A stretch of 64,000 nt of DNA from Pseudomonadota bacterium (lineage in GTDB: Bacteria > Pseudomonadota > Gammaproteobacteria > Steroidobacterales > Steroidobacteraceae): contig JANXWS010000040.1 in the NCBI GenBank assembly GCA_025351005.1, positions 107,213-171,212 of the forward strand. The letters are read 5' to 3'. Under the pieces are notes generated by a model that saw only the letters and a list, made by a program, of their open reading frames with translations, made no database searches and had not been told where the DNA came from. Position numbers and translations under genes: made by a program. Positions 27,418 through 35,766 of this stretch are shown here, in pieces; position 1 is the first letter of the stretch, and each line of letters starts with the position of its first letter.

Positions 27418-28121
27418 GCGCGGCCGAGTACCTGCGCATCACCGGCCTGCACGCCTTCTACGGCGAGTCGCACATCCTGCATGGCGTCGACCTCGACGTC
27501 CGCCGCGGCGAGTGCGTGAGCCTGCTCGGTCGCAACGGCGCCGGGCGCACGACCACGCTGCGGGCGATCCTCGGCCTCATTGGCCGGCGTACCGGCTCGG
27601 TGATGTTCAATGGCCGTGAGCTGATCGGCCTGCCACCGCACCGCATCGCCCGGCTCGGTGTCGGCTACTGCCCGGAGGAGCGTGGCATCTACGCGAGCCT
27701 GAGCTGCGAGGAGAACCTGCTGCTGCCGCCGCGCGTCGCCGGCGGCGGCCTGACGCTCGAGGCCATATACGACCTGTTCCCGAACCTGCACGAGCGCCGC
27801 CGCAGCCAGGGGACGCGGCTGTCGGGCGGCGAGCAGCAGATGCTCGCCGTGGCGCGTATCCTCAGGACCGGGGCACGGCTGCTGCTGCTGGACGAGGTCT
27901 CCGAAGGGCTGGCGCCGGTGATCGTCACCAAGCTCGCGGAGGTGATCCGCACGCTGCGCGCCAGCGACTACACCGTCGTGCTCGTCGAACAGAATTTCCG
28001 CTTCGCTGCACCGCTCGCCGACCGCATGGTCGTGATCGAGCGTGGACGCGTGGCGGCAGTGATCGCGCAACACGAACTCGACTCGAAACGGGACTTCCTG
28101 CAGGAAGTGCTCGGCGTCTGA
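27414..28121 (+). CDS. livF: ABC transporter ATPase, LivF-like, with Arg in Walker A
   Basis: 235 residues from GTG 27414, overlapping livG by 4 bp. The signature is the canonical LSGGEQQMLAVARIL, Walker B is LLLLDEVSEGLAP and the switch His position is replaced in VEQNF, which is normal for LivF. The Walker A reads GRNGAGRTT: the invariant Lys that contacts the ATP phosphates is Arg. The codon is CGC (AAG or AAA expected), so it is not a one-base slip. Other LivF-like proteins may share this; if not, one of the two ATP sites would be weakened while the LivG site stays normal. Confidence 0.93.
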   Translation: MSAAEYLRITGLHAFYGESHILHGVDLDVRRGECVSLLGRNGAGRTTTLRAILGLIGRRTGSVMFNGRELIGLPPHRIARLGVGYCPEERGIYASLSCEENLLLPPRVAGGGLTLEAIYDLFPNLHERRRSQGTRLSGGEQQMLAVARILRTGARLLLLDEVSEGLAPVIVTKLAEVIRTLRASDYTVVLVEQNFRFAAPLADRMVVIERGRVAAVIAQHELDSKRDFLQEVLGV

Positions 28122-28151
28122 CCCGCCGCAATCGCAAGGAGCTGGCATACC

Positions 28152-29363
28152 ATGAGATCCAACCTCTTCACCGCAGCGCTCGCCGCGGCCCTGTCGCTGG
28201 CGGCCGGCACGTCCGCCGCGCAGATCTCCGACAACGTCGTCAAGATCGGCGTGCTGACCGACATGTCCGGGGTCTATTCGGACCTGGCCGGTGCCGGCGC
28301 CGTCGACGCCGTCAACATGGCGGTCGAGGACTTCATACGGCGCGAGAAGCCCAAGTTCGCGATCGAGGTCGTATCCGCCGATCACCAGAACAAGGGCGAC
28401 ATCGCCTCCAACAAGGCACGCGAGTGGTTCGATCGCGACAAGGTCGACGTCATCACCGACCTGGTGACGACCTCGACCGCGCTCGCCGTCATGAAGATAG
28501 CGAAGGAGAAGAACCGCCTCGTCATGGTCTCCGGCGCGGGCTCGACCCGCATCACCAACGAGGACTGCAACGACGTCACCGTGCACTGGACTTACGACAC
28601 CTACGCGACCGCGAACGGCACCGCCAAGGCCGTCGTCAAGCAGGGCGGCAAGAGCTGGTTCTTCCTCACCGCGGACTACGCCTTCGGCCTGTCGCTCGAG
28701 AAGGATGCCACCGACGTCGTGCTCGCCAACGGCGGCAAGGTGCTCGGCTCCGTGCGCCACCCGTTTCCGGGCACCGACTTCTCGTCGTTCCTGCTTACGG
28801 CGCAGGCCTCGGGTGCCGATGTCATAGGCCTCGCCAACGCCGGCGCCGACACCATCAACTCGATCAAGCAGGCGGCCGAGTTCGGCATCACGCCGAAGCA
28901 GACGCTCGCGGGGCTGCTGATGTTCGTCTCCGACGTCCACAGCCTCGGCCTCAAGGCGACCCAGGGCATGTACCTGACCGAGTCGTTCTACTGGGACATG
29001 AACGACGAGACGCGCGCGTGGTCGAAGCGCTTCTTCGAGCGGCAGAAGAAGATGCCGACGATGGACGACGCCGGGCTGTACTCCGCCGTGACCCACTACC
29101 TGCGCGCCGTCAAGGCGACCGGCAGCGACGACACGCAGAAGGTGATGGCGGCGATGAAGAAGACGCCGATCAACGATTTCTTCGCAAAGAAGGGCTTCAT
29201 CCGCGACGACGGCCGCATGGTGCACGACGTCTACCTGATGCAGGTCAAGAAGCCCGAGGAGTCGAAGTACGCGTGGGACTACTACTGGGTGCGGCAGACG
29301 ATCCCCGGCGACGAGGCGTTTCAGCCGCTGTCGCGGTCGCGCTGCCCGCTGATCAAGCAGTAG
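28152..29363 (+). CDS. ABC transporter periplasmic substrate-binding protein, LivK type
   Basis: 403 residues with an AGGAG ribosome site 10 bp before ATG 28152. A signal peptide ends at about TSAAQ (residue 24). VVKIGVLTDMSGVYSDLAG is the type-I periplasmic binding-protein start, followed by VSADHQNKGDIASNKAREW and VTTSTALAVMKIAKEK. It captures the substrate for the importer. Homologues in soil proteobacteria bind amino acids, amides, aromatic acids and urea, so leucine specificity should not be assumed. It lies between the ATPase and permease genes in one operon. Confidence 0.93.
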   Translation: MRSNLFTAALAAALSLAAGTSAAQISDNVVKIGVLTDMSGVYSDLAGAGAVDAVNMAVEDFIRREKPKFAIEVVSADHQNKGDIASNKAREWFDRDKVDVITDLVTTSTALAVMKIAKEKNRLVMVSGAGSTRITNEDCNDVTVHWTYDTYATANGTAKAVVKQGGKSWFFLTADYAFGLSLEKDATDVVLANGGKVLGSVRHPFPGTDFSSFLLTAQASGADVIGLANAGADTINSIKQAAEFGITPKQTLAGLLMFVSDVHSLGLKATQGMYLTESFYWDMNDETRAWSKRFFERQKKMPTMDDAGLYSAVTHYLRAVKATGSDDTQKVMAAMKKTPINDFFAKKGFIRDDGRMVHDVYLMQVKKPEESKYAWDYYWVRQTIPGDEAFQPLSRSRCPLIKQ

Positions 29364-29373
29364 ACCAGCCACG

Positions 29374-30261
29374 ATGAGCGGACTGTTCGGCGTGCCGTGG
29401 CCGGCGCTGATGGGCCAGCTGATGCTCGGGCTCGTCAACGGCTCCTTCTACGCGATCCTGAGTCTGGGCCTCGCCGTGATCTTCGGCATGCTGAACATCA
29501 TCAACTTCGCCCACGGCGCGCTCTATATGATGGGCGCGTTCCTGGCGTGGATGGGCCTGCGCTATTGGGGCATCGGCTACGGCTGGGCACTGCTGCTCGT
29601 GCCGGTGCTGGTCGGCATCGTCGGCATCGTCATCGAGCGCGCGTTCCTGCAGTGGCTCTACCGGCTCGACCACCTGTACGGCCTGTTGCTCACATTTGGC
29701 CTTGCGCTGATCATCGAGGGCCTGTTCCGCCACCAGTACGGCGTGTCGGGGCTGCCTTACGAGATCCCGGCGCCGCTGACCGGTGCCTTCAACCTGGGAT
29801 TCATGTTCCTGCCCCGTTACCGCGCCTGGGTCATCGCGGTCTCGCTCTCCGTCTGCCTCGGCACCTGGATCGTCATCGAGAAGACCCGGCTCGGCGCCTA
29901 CCTGCGCGCCGCGACCGAGAACCCGCGCCTGACCGCGGCGTTCGGCATCAACGTGCCGCTGCTCGTCACGCTGGCCTACGGGTTCGGCGTCGGCCTGGCC
30001 GGCCTCGCGGGCGTCCTCGCCGCCCCCGTGTTCCAGGTGAACCCGCTGATGGGCTCGAACCTCATCATCGTCGTGTTCGCGGTCGTCGTGATCGGCGGCA
30101 TGGGGTCGATACTGGGCTCGATCGTCACCGGCATCGGTCTCGGCGTCATCGAGGGCCTGTCCAAGGTCTTCTACCCGGAGGCATCGGCGACGGTCGTGTT
30201 CGTCGTCATGGCGCTGGTGTTGATGCTGCGCCCCGCCGGCCTGTTCGGCCGCGAGCAGTGA
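29374..30261 (+). CDS. livH: ABC transporter permease, LivH-like
   Basis: 295 residues and about eight membrane segments. The start LMLGLVNGSFYAILSLGLAVIFGM followed by LNIINFAHGALYMMGAF is the classic LivH motif. The coupling-helix region ATENPRLTAAFGINVPLL near residue 175 contacts the ATPase. GGMGSILGSIVTGIGLGVIEG is the conserved C-terminal stretch. It forms the membrane channel with the LivM-like protein, whose GTG start overlaps this stop codon (GTGA). Confidence 0.94.
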   Translation: MSGLFGVPWPALMGQLMLGLVNGSFYAILSLGLAVIFGMLNIINFAHGALYMMGAFLAWMGLRYWGIGYGWALLLVPVLVGIVGIVIERAFLQWLYRLDHLYGLLLTFGLALIIEGLFRHQYGVSGLPYEIPAPLTGAFNLGFMFLPRYRAWVIAVSLSVCLGTWIVIEKTRLGAYLRAATENPRLTAAFGINVPLLVTLAYGFGVGLAGLAGVLAAPVFQVNPLMGSNLIIVVFAVVVIGGMGSILGSIVTGIGLGVIEGLSKVFYPEASATVVFVVMALVLMLRPAGLFGREQ

Positions 30262-31202
30262 GCCAGGCCGTCCGCATCCGCGCCGGCTACCTGCTCGCGG
30301 TCGCGGCGCTGCTGCTCGCGCCGCAGTTCTTCTACCCCGTGCTCGTGATGAAGGTGCTGTGCTTTGCGCTGTTCGCCTGTGCGTTCAACCTGCTGCTCGG
30401 CTACGCCGGCCTGCTGTCCTTCGGCCACGCCGCATTCTTCGGCGGCGCCGCCTACGTCGCCGGCTACGCGCTCAAGTCGTGGCACGTGCCGGCGCTGGTC
30501 GGCCTGCTGCTCGGGACGCTCGCGGCTGCGGCGCTCGGCTGGCTGTTCGGCAGGCTCGCGATCCGGCGGCAAGGCATCTACTTCGCGATGATCACCCTCG
30601 CGCTCGCACAGATGGTCTACTTCATCTGCCTGCAGGTGCCCTACACGGGTGGCGAGGACGGTTTGCAGGGCGTGCCCCGCGGCAGCCTGTTCGGCCTGGT
30701 CGATCTGGCCGACGACCGCAATCTCTACTACGTCGTGGCCGCGCTGTGCGCACTCGGCTTCTGGATTATCGAGCGGGCGATTCACTCGCCATTCGGGCAG
30801 GTACTGAAGGCGATTCGGGAGAACGAGCCGCGCGCGATCTCGCTCGGCTACGACGTGGAGCGCTACAAGCTGCTGGCGTTCGTGCTCTCGGCGGCCCTCA
30901 CGGGCCTCGCCGGCGCCACCAAGACGCTGGTCTTCAGCTTCGCCTCGCTGACGGATGCCGAATGGCACACATCGGGCGAGGTCGTGCTGATGACGCTGGT
31001 CGGCGGCCTCGGCACCGTCTATGGGCCCGCGGTCGGCGCCGGTGTCATCGTCACGCTGCAGGACCAGCTCGCCGACAAGGTCGGTTCGCTGGTGTCGGTC
31101 ATCATGGGCTGCATCTTCGTCCTCTGCGTACTCGCCTTCCGCCGCGGCATCGTCGGCGAGCTGCAGGCGCTCTACCGCAGCGCCACCGGCAATCGCTACT
31201 AG
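30258..31202 (+). CDS. livM: ABC transporter permease, LivM-like
   Basis: 314 residues from GTG 30258. FNLLLGYAGLLSFGHAAFFG is the diagnostic LivM segment (about residues 43-62); IRENEPRAISLGYDVERYKL near residue 190 is the cytoplasmic coupling loop; VVLMTLVGGLGTVYGPAVGA follows. The short N-terminus (MSQAVRIRAGYLLAVAALLL) enters TM1 directly. It completes the importer. A PLP decarboxylase gene starts 61 bp downstream on the same strand and may share its transcript. Confidence 0.93.
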   Translation: MSQAVRIRAGYLLAVAALLLAPQFFYPVLVMKVLCFALFACAFNLLLGYAGLLSFGHAAFFGGAAYVAGYALKSWHVPALVGLLLGTLAAAALGWLFGRLAIRRQGIYFAMITLALAQMVYFICLQVPYTGGEDGLQGVPRGSLFGLVDLADDRNLYYVVAALCALGFWIIERAIHSPFGQVLKAIRENEPRAISLGYDVERYKLLAFVLSAALTGLAGATKTLVFSFASLTDAEWHTSGEVVLMTLVGGLGTVYGPAVGAGVIVTLQDQLADKVGSLVSVIMGCIFVLCVLAFRRGIVGELQALYRSATGNRY

Positions 31203-31263
31203 GCTCGTTCCCGGGGCACGCCGGGCAGCGGTGTCCGTCCCGAGCCGCAACCGGAGTATCGAC

Positions 31264-32730
31264 ATGGATCCGACCGAACCGACCGAAACCCTCGACCCGG
31301 CCGACTGGCCCGCGATGCGCGCGCTCGCCCACCGTGCCGTCGACGACGCGTTCGACTGGCTCAGCACGGTGCGCGAGCGCCCGGTGTGGCAGCCGACGCC
31401 GGAGGCCGTCGTCGGCCAGTTCCACCGGCCCATGCCTCGTGCGCCGGAGGGCGCCGCGGCTGCCTACCAGGACTTCCTCGACTGGGTGCTGCCGTACCCG
31501 ATGGGCAACGTGCATCCCCGCTTCTGGGCGTGGTACATGGGCAACGGCACGCCGTTCGCAGCGATCGGCGACTTCCTCGCGGCGATCGTCAACCCCAACA
31601 TGGGCGGCGGCAACCACGTCGCGAACCACGTCGAGGGCCAGGTCGTCGACTGGTGCAAGGAGATCGTAGGCCTGCCGGCGGACGCCGGCGGGCTCCTGGT
31701 CAGCGGCGGCTCGGTCGCGAACCTGGTCGCGCTCACCGTCGCCCGCAACCGCGCCACGGACTGCGACGTGCGCGCCGCCGGTGTCCGCGGCCTGAAGGCG
31801 CCGCTCGCGTTCTACGCCTCGAGCGAAGTGCACAGCTGCATTCAAAAGGCGCTCGAGCTGCTCGGCCTCGGCAGCGGCGCGCTGCGCAAGGTGCCGGTGG
31901 ATGCGGACTACCGCATCGAGCCGGACGCCCTCGAGCGCATGATCCGGGCCGACCGCGCGCTCGGCCTCATTCCCGCCTGCGTCATCGGCACCGCCGGCAC
32001 GATCAACACGGGCGCCGTCGACGACCTCGAGGCGCTCGCCCGAATCTGCAGGCGCGAGCGGCTGTGGTTCCACGTCGACGGCGCCATCGGTGCCGTGGCC
32101 GCGCTCGCGCCCGCCCAGCGGCAGCTGCTGGCGGGCCTCGAGGCCGCCGACTCGGTGGCGCTCGACCTGCACAAGTGGCTGCACGTGCCGTTCGAGGCGG
32201 GCTGCGCGCTGGTTCGCGATCGCAGCGCGCACCGTGCCGCGTTCGCGCTGACTCCGGAGTACCTCGAGCACACGGCCCGCGGCCTCGCGAGCGGCCCGCT
32301 GTGGTTCAGCGAGTTCGGGCCGCAGCTGTCGCGCGGCTTCCGGGCGCTCAAGGTCTGGCTGTCGTTCAAGGAGCACGGCCTCGACAAGTTCGGCCGGCTC
32401 ATCGAGCAGAACATCGCGCAGGCGCGCGAGCTCGCGCGCCTGGTGCGCGAGGAGCCGCGCCTCGAGCTGATGGCGCCGGTCGTCCTCAACATCGTCTGCT
32501 TCCGGTTCCGACCCGAGGGTGTCGCCGAGGCCGCGCTGAACGCGCTCAATGAGGAGCTGCTGATCCGGCTGCACGAGAGCGGCATCGCGGCGCCGTCCTA
32601 CACCACGCTGCACGGCCGCTACTGCCTGCGCGCGGCGATCGCCAACCATCGCACCGAGCCCGGCGACCTGCGCCTGATGCTCGACGCCGTGCTCGACATC
32701 GGCGCGGCGCTCACGGCCGGCAGCGGCTGA
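31264..32730 (+). CDS. Group II pyridoxal-phosphate amino acid decarboxylase
   Basis: 488 residues from ATG 31264. The AADC/GAD-type fold is clear: GNVHPRFWAWYMGNGTP, GLLVSGGSVANLVALTVARN, YASSEVHSCIQKALELLG, VIGTAGTINTGAVDDLEAL, FHVDGAIGA with the PLP-contacting Asp, and LDLHKWLHVPFEAGC with the cofactor Lys (residue 304). Such enzymes remove CO2 from tryptophan, tyrosine, DOPA, aspartate or glutamate. The position right after an amino acid-type ABC importer suggests that it acts on the imported compound, though this is only context. Confidence 0.92.
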   Translation: MDPTEPTETLDPADWPAMRALAHRAVDDAFDWLSTVRERPVWQPTPEAVVGQFHRPMPRAPEGAAAAYQDFLDWVLPYPMGNVHPRFWAWYMGNGTPFAAIGDFLAAIVNPNMGGGNHVANHVEGQVVDWCKEIVGLPADAGGLLVSGGSVANLVALTVARNRATDCDVRAAGVRGLKAPLAFYASSEVHSCIQKALELLGLGSGALRKVPVDADYRIEPDALERMIRADRALGLIPACVIGTAGTINTGAVDDLEALARICRRERLWFHVDGAIGAVAALAPAQRQLLAGLEAADSVALDLHKWLHVPFEAGCALVRDRSAHRAAFALTPEYLEHTARGLASGPLWFSEFGPQLSRGFRALKVWLSFKEHGLDKFGRLIEQNIAQARELARLVREEPRLELMAPVVLNIVCFRFRPEGVAEAALNALNEELLIRLHESGIAAPSYTTLHGRYCLRAAIANHRTEPGDLRLMLDAVLDIGAALTAGSG

Positions 32731-32733
32731 GGC

Positions 32734-33029
32734 CTACAGGCCGAGCTCGCGCCGGACCTCGGCGGTGTGCACACCGAGGCGCGGCTGCCGGGCTGCCAGC
32801 GTCGCGTCGTCGAGGCCATGCTTCGGGAGCGCACCGGCCTTGAAGTTCGGGACGACGCCGTCGGCACCGGCGGCGAACGGCGGACCCCAGCGGCGCGTAT
32901 CGTCACCGCCGGGAGACTCGACCTTGACGACGTCGGTGCCGGGATCGGCGAGCGTCTGGCCGATCCCCAGGGCCCCGCCAGCATCCGTGCCCGCTCGACG
33001 ACCCGCAGGCCCTGCAGCGGGGCGTCCAC
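32734..33029 (-). pseudogene. Remnant of a CaiB/BaiF (class III) CoA-transferase
   Basis: Reading the reverse strand from GTG 33029 gives VDAPLQGLRVVERARMLAGPW, the typical start of a CaiB/BaiF CoA-transferase. The frame then shifts near 32967; in the next frame it continues IGQTLADPGTDVVKVESPGG and DDTRRWGPPFA. This is followed directly by QPRLGVHTAEVRRELGL and TAG (32734-32736), which is a C-terminal segment. So about 300 of the usual 400 residues are missing and there is a frameshift. It starts 8 bp after gcdH ends, on the same strand, as an intact glutarate CoA-transferase gene often does. Confidence 0.85.
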
Positions 33030-33037
33030 CCGGCGGC

Positions 33038-34261
33038 CTAGAAAAACGCCTGCAGGCCGGTCTGCGCGCGGCCGAGGATCAACGCGTGCACGTCGTGCGT
33101 TCCCTCGTAGGTGTTGACCGTCTCGAGATTCTGCGCATGACGCATCACGTGGTAGGCGCCCTGGATGCCGTTGGCGCCGTGCATGTCGCGCGCGGCGCGC
33201 GCGATCTCCAGCGCCTTGCCGCAGTTGTTGCGCTTGACGATCGAGATCATCTCGGGCGCCATCAGCCCGCGGTCGAACAGCCGGCCGACGCGCAGCGCCG
33301 CCTGCAGCCCGATCGCGATCTCGGTCTGCATGTCGGCGAGCTTCTTCTGGTACAGCTGCGTCTGCGCGAGCGGCCGCCCGAACTGGACCCGCTCGAGGCC
33401 GTACTGGCGCGCGCGGTGCCAGCAGTCCTCGGCCGCGCCCATCACGCCCCACGCAATGCCGTAACGGGCGCGGTTCAGGCACTCGAACGGCCCCTTCAGG
33501 CCCGCCACTCCGGGCAGCAGCTGGTCCGCGGCGACCTCGACGCCGTCCATGACGATCTCGCCGGTAACGGACGTGCGCAGCGACAGCTTGCCGTCGATCT
33601 TCGGCGCCGACAGCCCTGCCATGCCCTTCTCGAGGATGAAGCCGCGGATCGCGCCGTCGTGGGCCGCGGACTTGGCCCAGACGACGAACACGTCGGCGAT
33701 CGGGCTGTTGGAGATCCAGGTCTTCGCGCCGTGCAGGCGGTAGCCCCCGGCGGTCGACTCGGCACGGGTCAGCATGCTGCCGGGGTCCGAGCCGGCGCCC
33801 GGCTCGGTGAGCCCGAAGGCGCCGATCGACTCTCCGCTCGCGAGGCGCGGCAGGTAGCGGCGGCGCTGGGCATCGCTGCCGAAGGCGTAGATCGGATGCA
33901 TGACGAGCGAGGACTGGACGCTCATCATCGAGCGGTAGCCCGAGTCGACGCGCTCGATCTCGCGCGCGACCAGGCCGTAGGCGACGTAGGAAGCACCCGC
34001 GCCGCCGTATTCGGCAGGCACCGTAATGCCGAGCAGGCCCAGCGAGCCGAACTCCCGGAACACGCCCGTGTCGACCGTCTCGGCGAGGTACGCCCCCGTC
34101 ACCCGCGGACGCAGCTCCTGCTCCGCGAACGACCGGGCCGTGTCGCGAATCAGGATCTCCTCGTCGTTCAGCTGGTCATCGAGCAGCAACGGGTCGCTCC
34201 AGTCGAAGCCGCGGGCCTCGGCCGCGGCGCCGGCCGCCGCTGCTGCGCTCGGTTCTGCCAT
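33038..34261 (-). CDS. gcdH: Glutaryl-CoA dehydrogenase
   Basis: 407 residues. The sequence follows GcdH closely: [87 protein letters not shown] and the C-terminal [20 protein letters not shown]. The Glu of TYEGTHD is the catalytic base. The FAD enzyme oxidises and decarboxylates glutaryl-CoA to crotonyl-CoA in lysine, tryptophan and hydroxylysine breakdown. It uses ATG 34261 with an Ala-rich, poorly conserved first 17 residues. The adjoining CoA-transferase is decayed, so glutaryl-CoA would have to come from 2-oxoadipate rather than free glutarate. Confidence 0.95.
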   Translation of the reverse strand: MAEPSAAAAAGAAAEARGFDWSDPLLLDDQLNDEEILIRDTARSFAEQELRPRVTGAYLAETVDTGVFREFGSLGLLGITVPAEYGGAGASYVAYGLVAREIERVDSGYRSMMSVQSSLVMHPIYAFGSDAQRRRYLPRLASGESIGAFGLTEPGAGSDPGSMLTRAESTAGGYRLHGAKTWISNSPIADVFVVWAKSAAHDGAIRGFILEKGMAGLSAPKIDGKLSLRTSVTGEIVMDGVEVAADQLLPGVAGLKGPFECLNRARYGIAWGVMGAAEDCWHRARQYGLERVQFGRPLAQTQLYQKKLADMQTEIAIGLQAALRVGRLFDRGLMAPEMISIVKRNNCGKALEIARAARDMHGANGIQGAYHVMRHAQNLETVNTYEGTHDVHALILGRAQTGLQAFF

Positions 34262-34317
34262 GGCTGCGCTCCTTTGTGTCGCGACGCCGGCCGGCGCGTG
34301 GCTGCGGCCGGGGGCTC

Positions 34318-34345
34318 ACATTAGGCCAGAAGCATTTGATATCAA
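34318..34345 (-). promoter_or_regulatory. Putative gcdH promoter with a palindrome
   Basis: On the reverse strand, TTGATA (34345-34340) and TAATGT (34323-34318) are 16 bp apart, about 57 bp before the gcdH ATG. The -35 box lies inside the perfect palindrome TTGATATCAA (34336-34345), and a further TTGATTGATA-like stretch is just upstream. The area is A+T-rich relative to its surroundings. A regulator site overlapping the promoter is plausible. Confidence 0.5.
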
Positions 34346-34512
34346 TCAATGCACACTTCGAGCGGTGAGGGCCTCGACGGCGTCGTGAGGCGGTTCGCCG
34401 AACGCTCCCGCCTGCTCCGCCGGTCGGGGCCGGCCGGCCGCGTCGCGCGGGCTATTGATTGCCACGTAGCGGGGATGCGAGGCTCACCCGTCGGCCACGG
34501 GGAGCAGATGAC

Positions 34513-35541
34513 ATGCTGACGGTATTCTCGGACGACCACCTGCTGCGCGACGCCCGCACCGAGCTGCACGGCGGCGAGCTGGTGCCGCCGTACGAGTGCC
34601 CGCAGCGCGCGAGGATCGTGCTCGAACGCGTGCAGGCGGTCGGCCTCGGCGCCGTCATCCGGCCCGCGCGCCACGGCCTCGCACCCGTGCTGCGCGTGCA
34701 CGACCCGGACTTCGTCGATTTCCTGTCCACCGCAGCCGCCGAGTGGGCAGCCACGGGCGCCCGCGGCGAGGCGATCCCGGACTGCTTTCCGGCGCGCCGC
34801 ATGACGCAGCGCCGGCCGACCACGATCGCCGGGCGCCTCGGCTACTACGCGATGGCGCTCGAGACGTCGATCACTCCCGGCACCTGGGAGGCCGCGTGCG
34901 CGGCCGCAGACGTCGCGCTGACCGCCGCCGGCCGCCTGAAGCGCGGCGAGCGCGCCGCGTTCGCGCTCTGCCGGCCGCCCGGCCACCATGCGGCGCGGGA
35001 CCTGTACGGCGGCTACTGTTTCCTCAACAACGCCGCCATCGCGGCGCAGTACCTGCGTGACCAGGGGGCCGAGCGCGTCGCGGTACTCGACGTCGATTTC
35101 CACCACGGCAACGGCACGCAGGACATCTTCTACGACCGCGCCGACGTCCTCTTCGTCTCGATCCACGGCGATCCGGCGGATGCGTTCCCGTACTTTTCCG
35201 GTTACGCCGACGAGACCGGCTCGGGCGCGGGCGAGGGCCGGACGCTCAACCTGCCACTGCCGCCCGGCACTTCATTCCAGGCGTGGCGCGCGGCCCTGGA
35301 GACAGGGCTGGCACGGATCCGCGCCTTCGCCGCCGACGCGCTCGTCGTCTCGCTCGGCGTCGACACCTTCGCCGGCGACCCGATCAGTTTCTTCAAGCTC
35401 GAGTCCGACGACTTCACGAGCTACGGGCGGCTGATCGCCGGCTGCGGCCTGCCGACCGTCTTCGTGCTCGAGGGCGGCTACGCGGTCGAGGACATCGGCG
35501 TCAACGTCGTCAACGTGCTGACCGGCTTCGAGCAGCGCTGA
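34513..35541 (+). CDS. Acetylpolyamine amidohydrolase / class II histone deacetylase family
   Basis: 342 residues from ATG 34513 (MLTVFSDDHLLRDARTELHG), with GGAG about 10 bp upstream. The zinc-deacetylase features are intact: LCRPPGHHA with the tandem His, VLDVDFHHGNGTQDIFY with Asp and His zinc ligands, SLGVDTFAGDP with the third ligand Asp, and LEGGYAVEDIGVN with the catalytic Tyr. The N-terminal YECPQRARIVLERVQ loop is typical of the bacterial acetylpolyamine deacetylase group, which removes acetyl groups from acetylputrescine, acetylcadaverine and similar amines. It would return polyamines to catabolism. Divergent from gcdH. Confidence 0.92.
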   Translation: MLTVFSDDHLLRDARTELHGGELVPPYECPQRARIVLERVQAVGLGAVIRPARHGLAPVLRVHDPDFVDFLSTAAAEWAATGARGEAIPDCFPARRMTQRRPTTIAGRLGYYAMALETSITPGTWEAACAAADVALTAAGRLKRGERAAFALCRPPGHHAARDLYGGYCFLNNAAIAAQYLRDQGAERVAVLDVDFHHGNGTQDIFYDRADVLFVSIHGDPADAFPYFSGYADETGSGAGEGRTLNLPLPPGTSFQAWRAALETGLARIRAFAADALVVSLGVDTFAGDPISFFKLESDDFTSYGRLIAGCGLPTVFVLEGGYAVEDIGVNVVNVLTGFEQR

Positions 35542-35766
35542 GCCGCGCGCGCCCAAGAACCGAGGAAAAACCGCAAGATACGCGCGGCCTGTCGGCCGCC
35601 GACCGCGGTGTCATCGTCGCGACATCGGGCGGTCGACATCGCGTCACAGACGGCGCGCACGCTGCTCGCTCCCGTTGCGGCCGGTCGGGGCCAGCCGCCG
35701 TAACGCGGAGCGGGAGCCTTTCGCCAACCACAGACAACCGCGCGGGCGCGCGGCAGGAGATTGACT

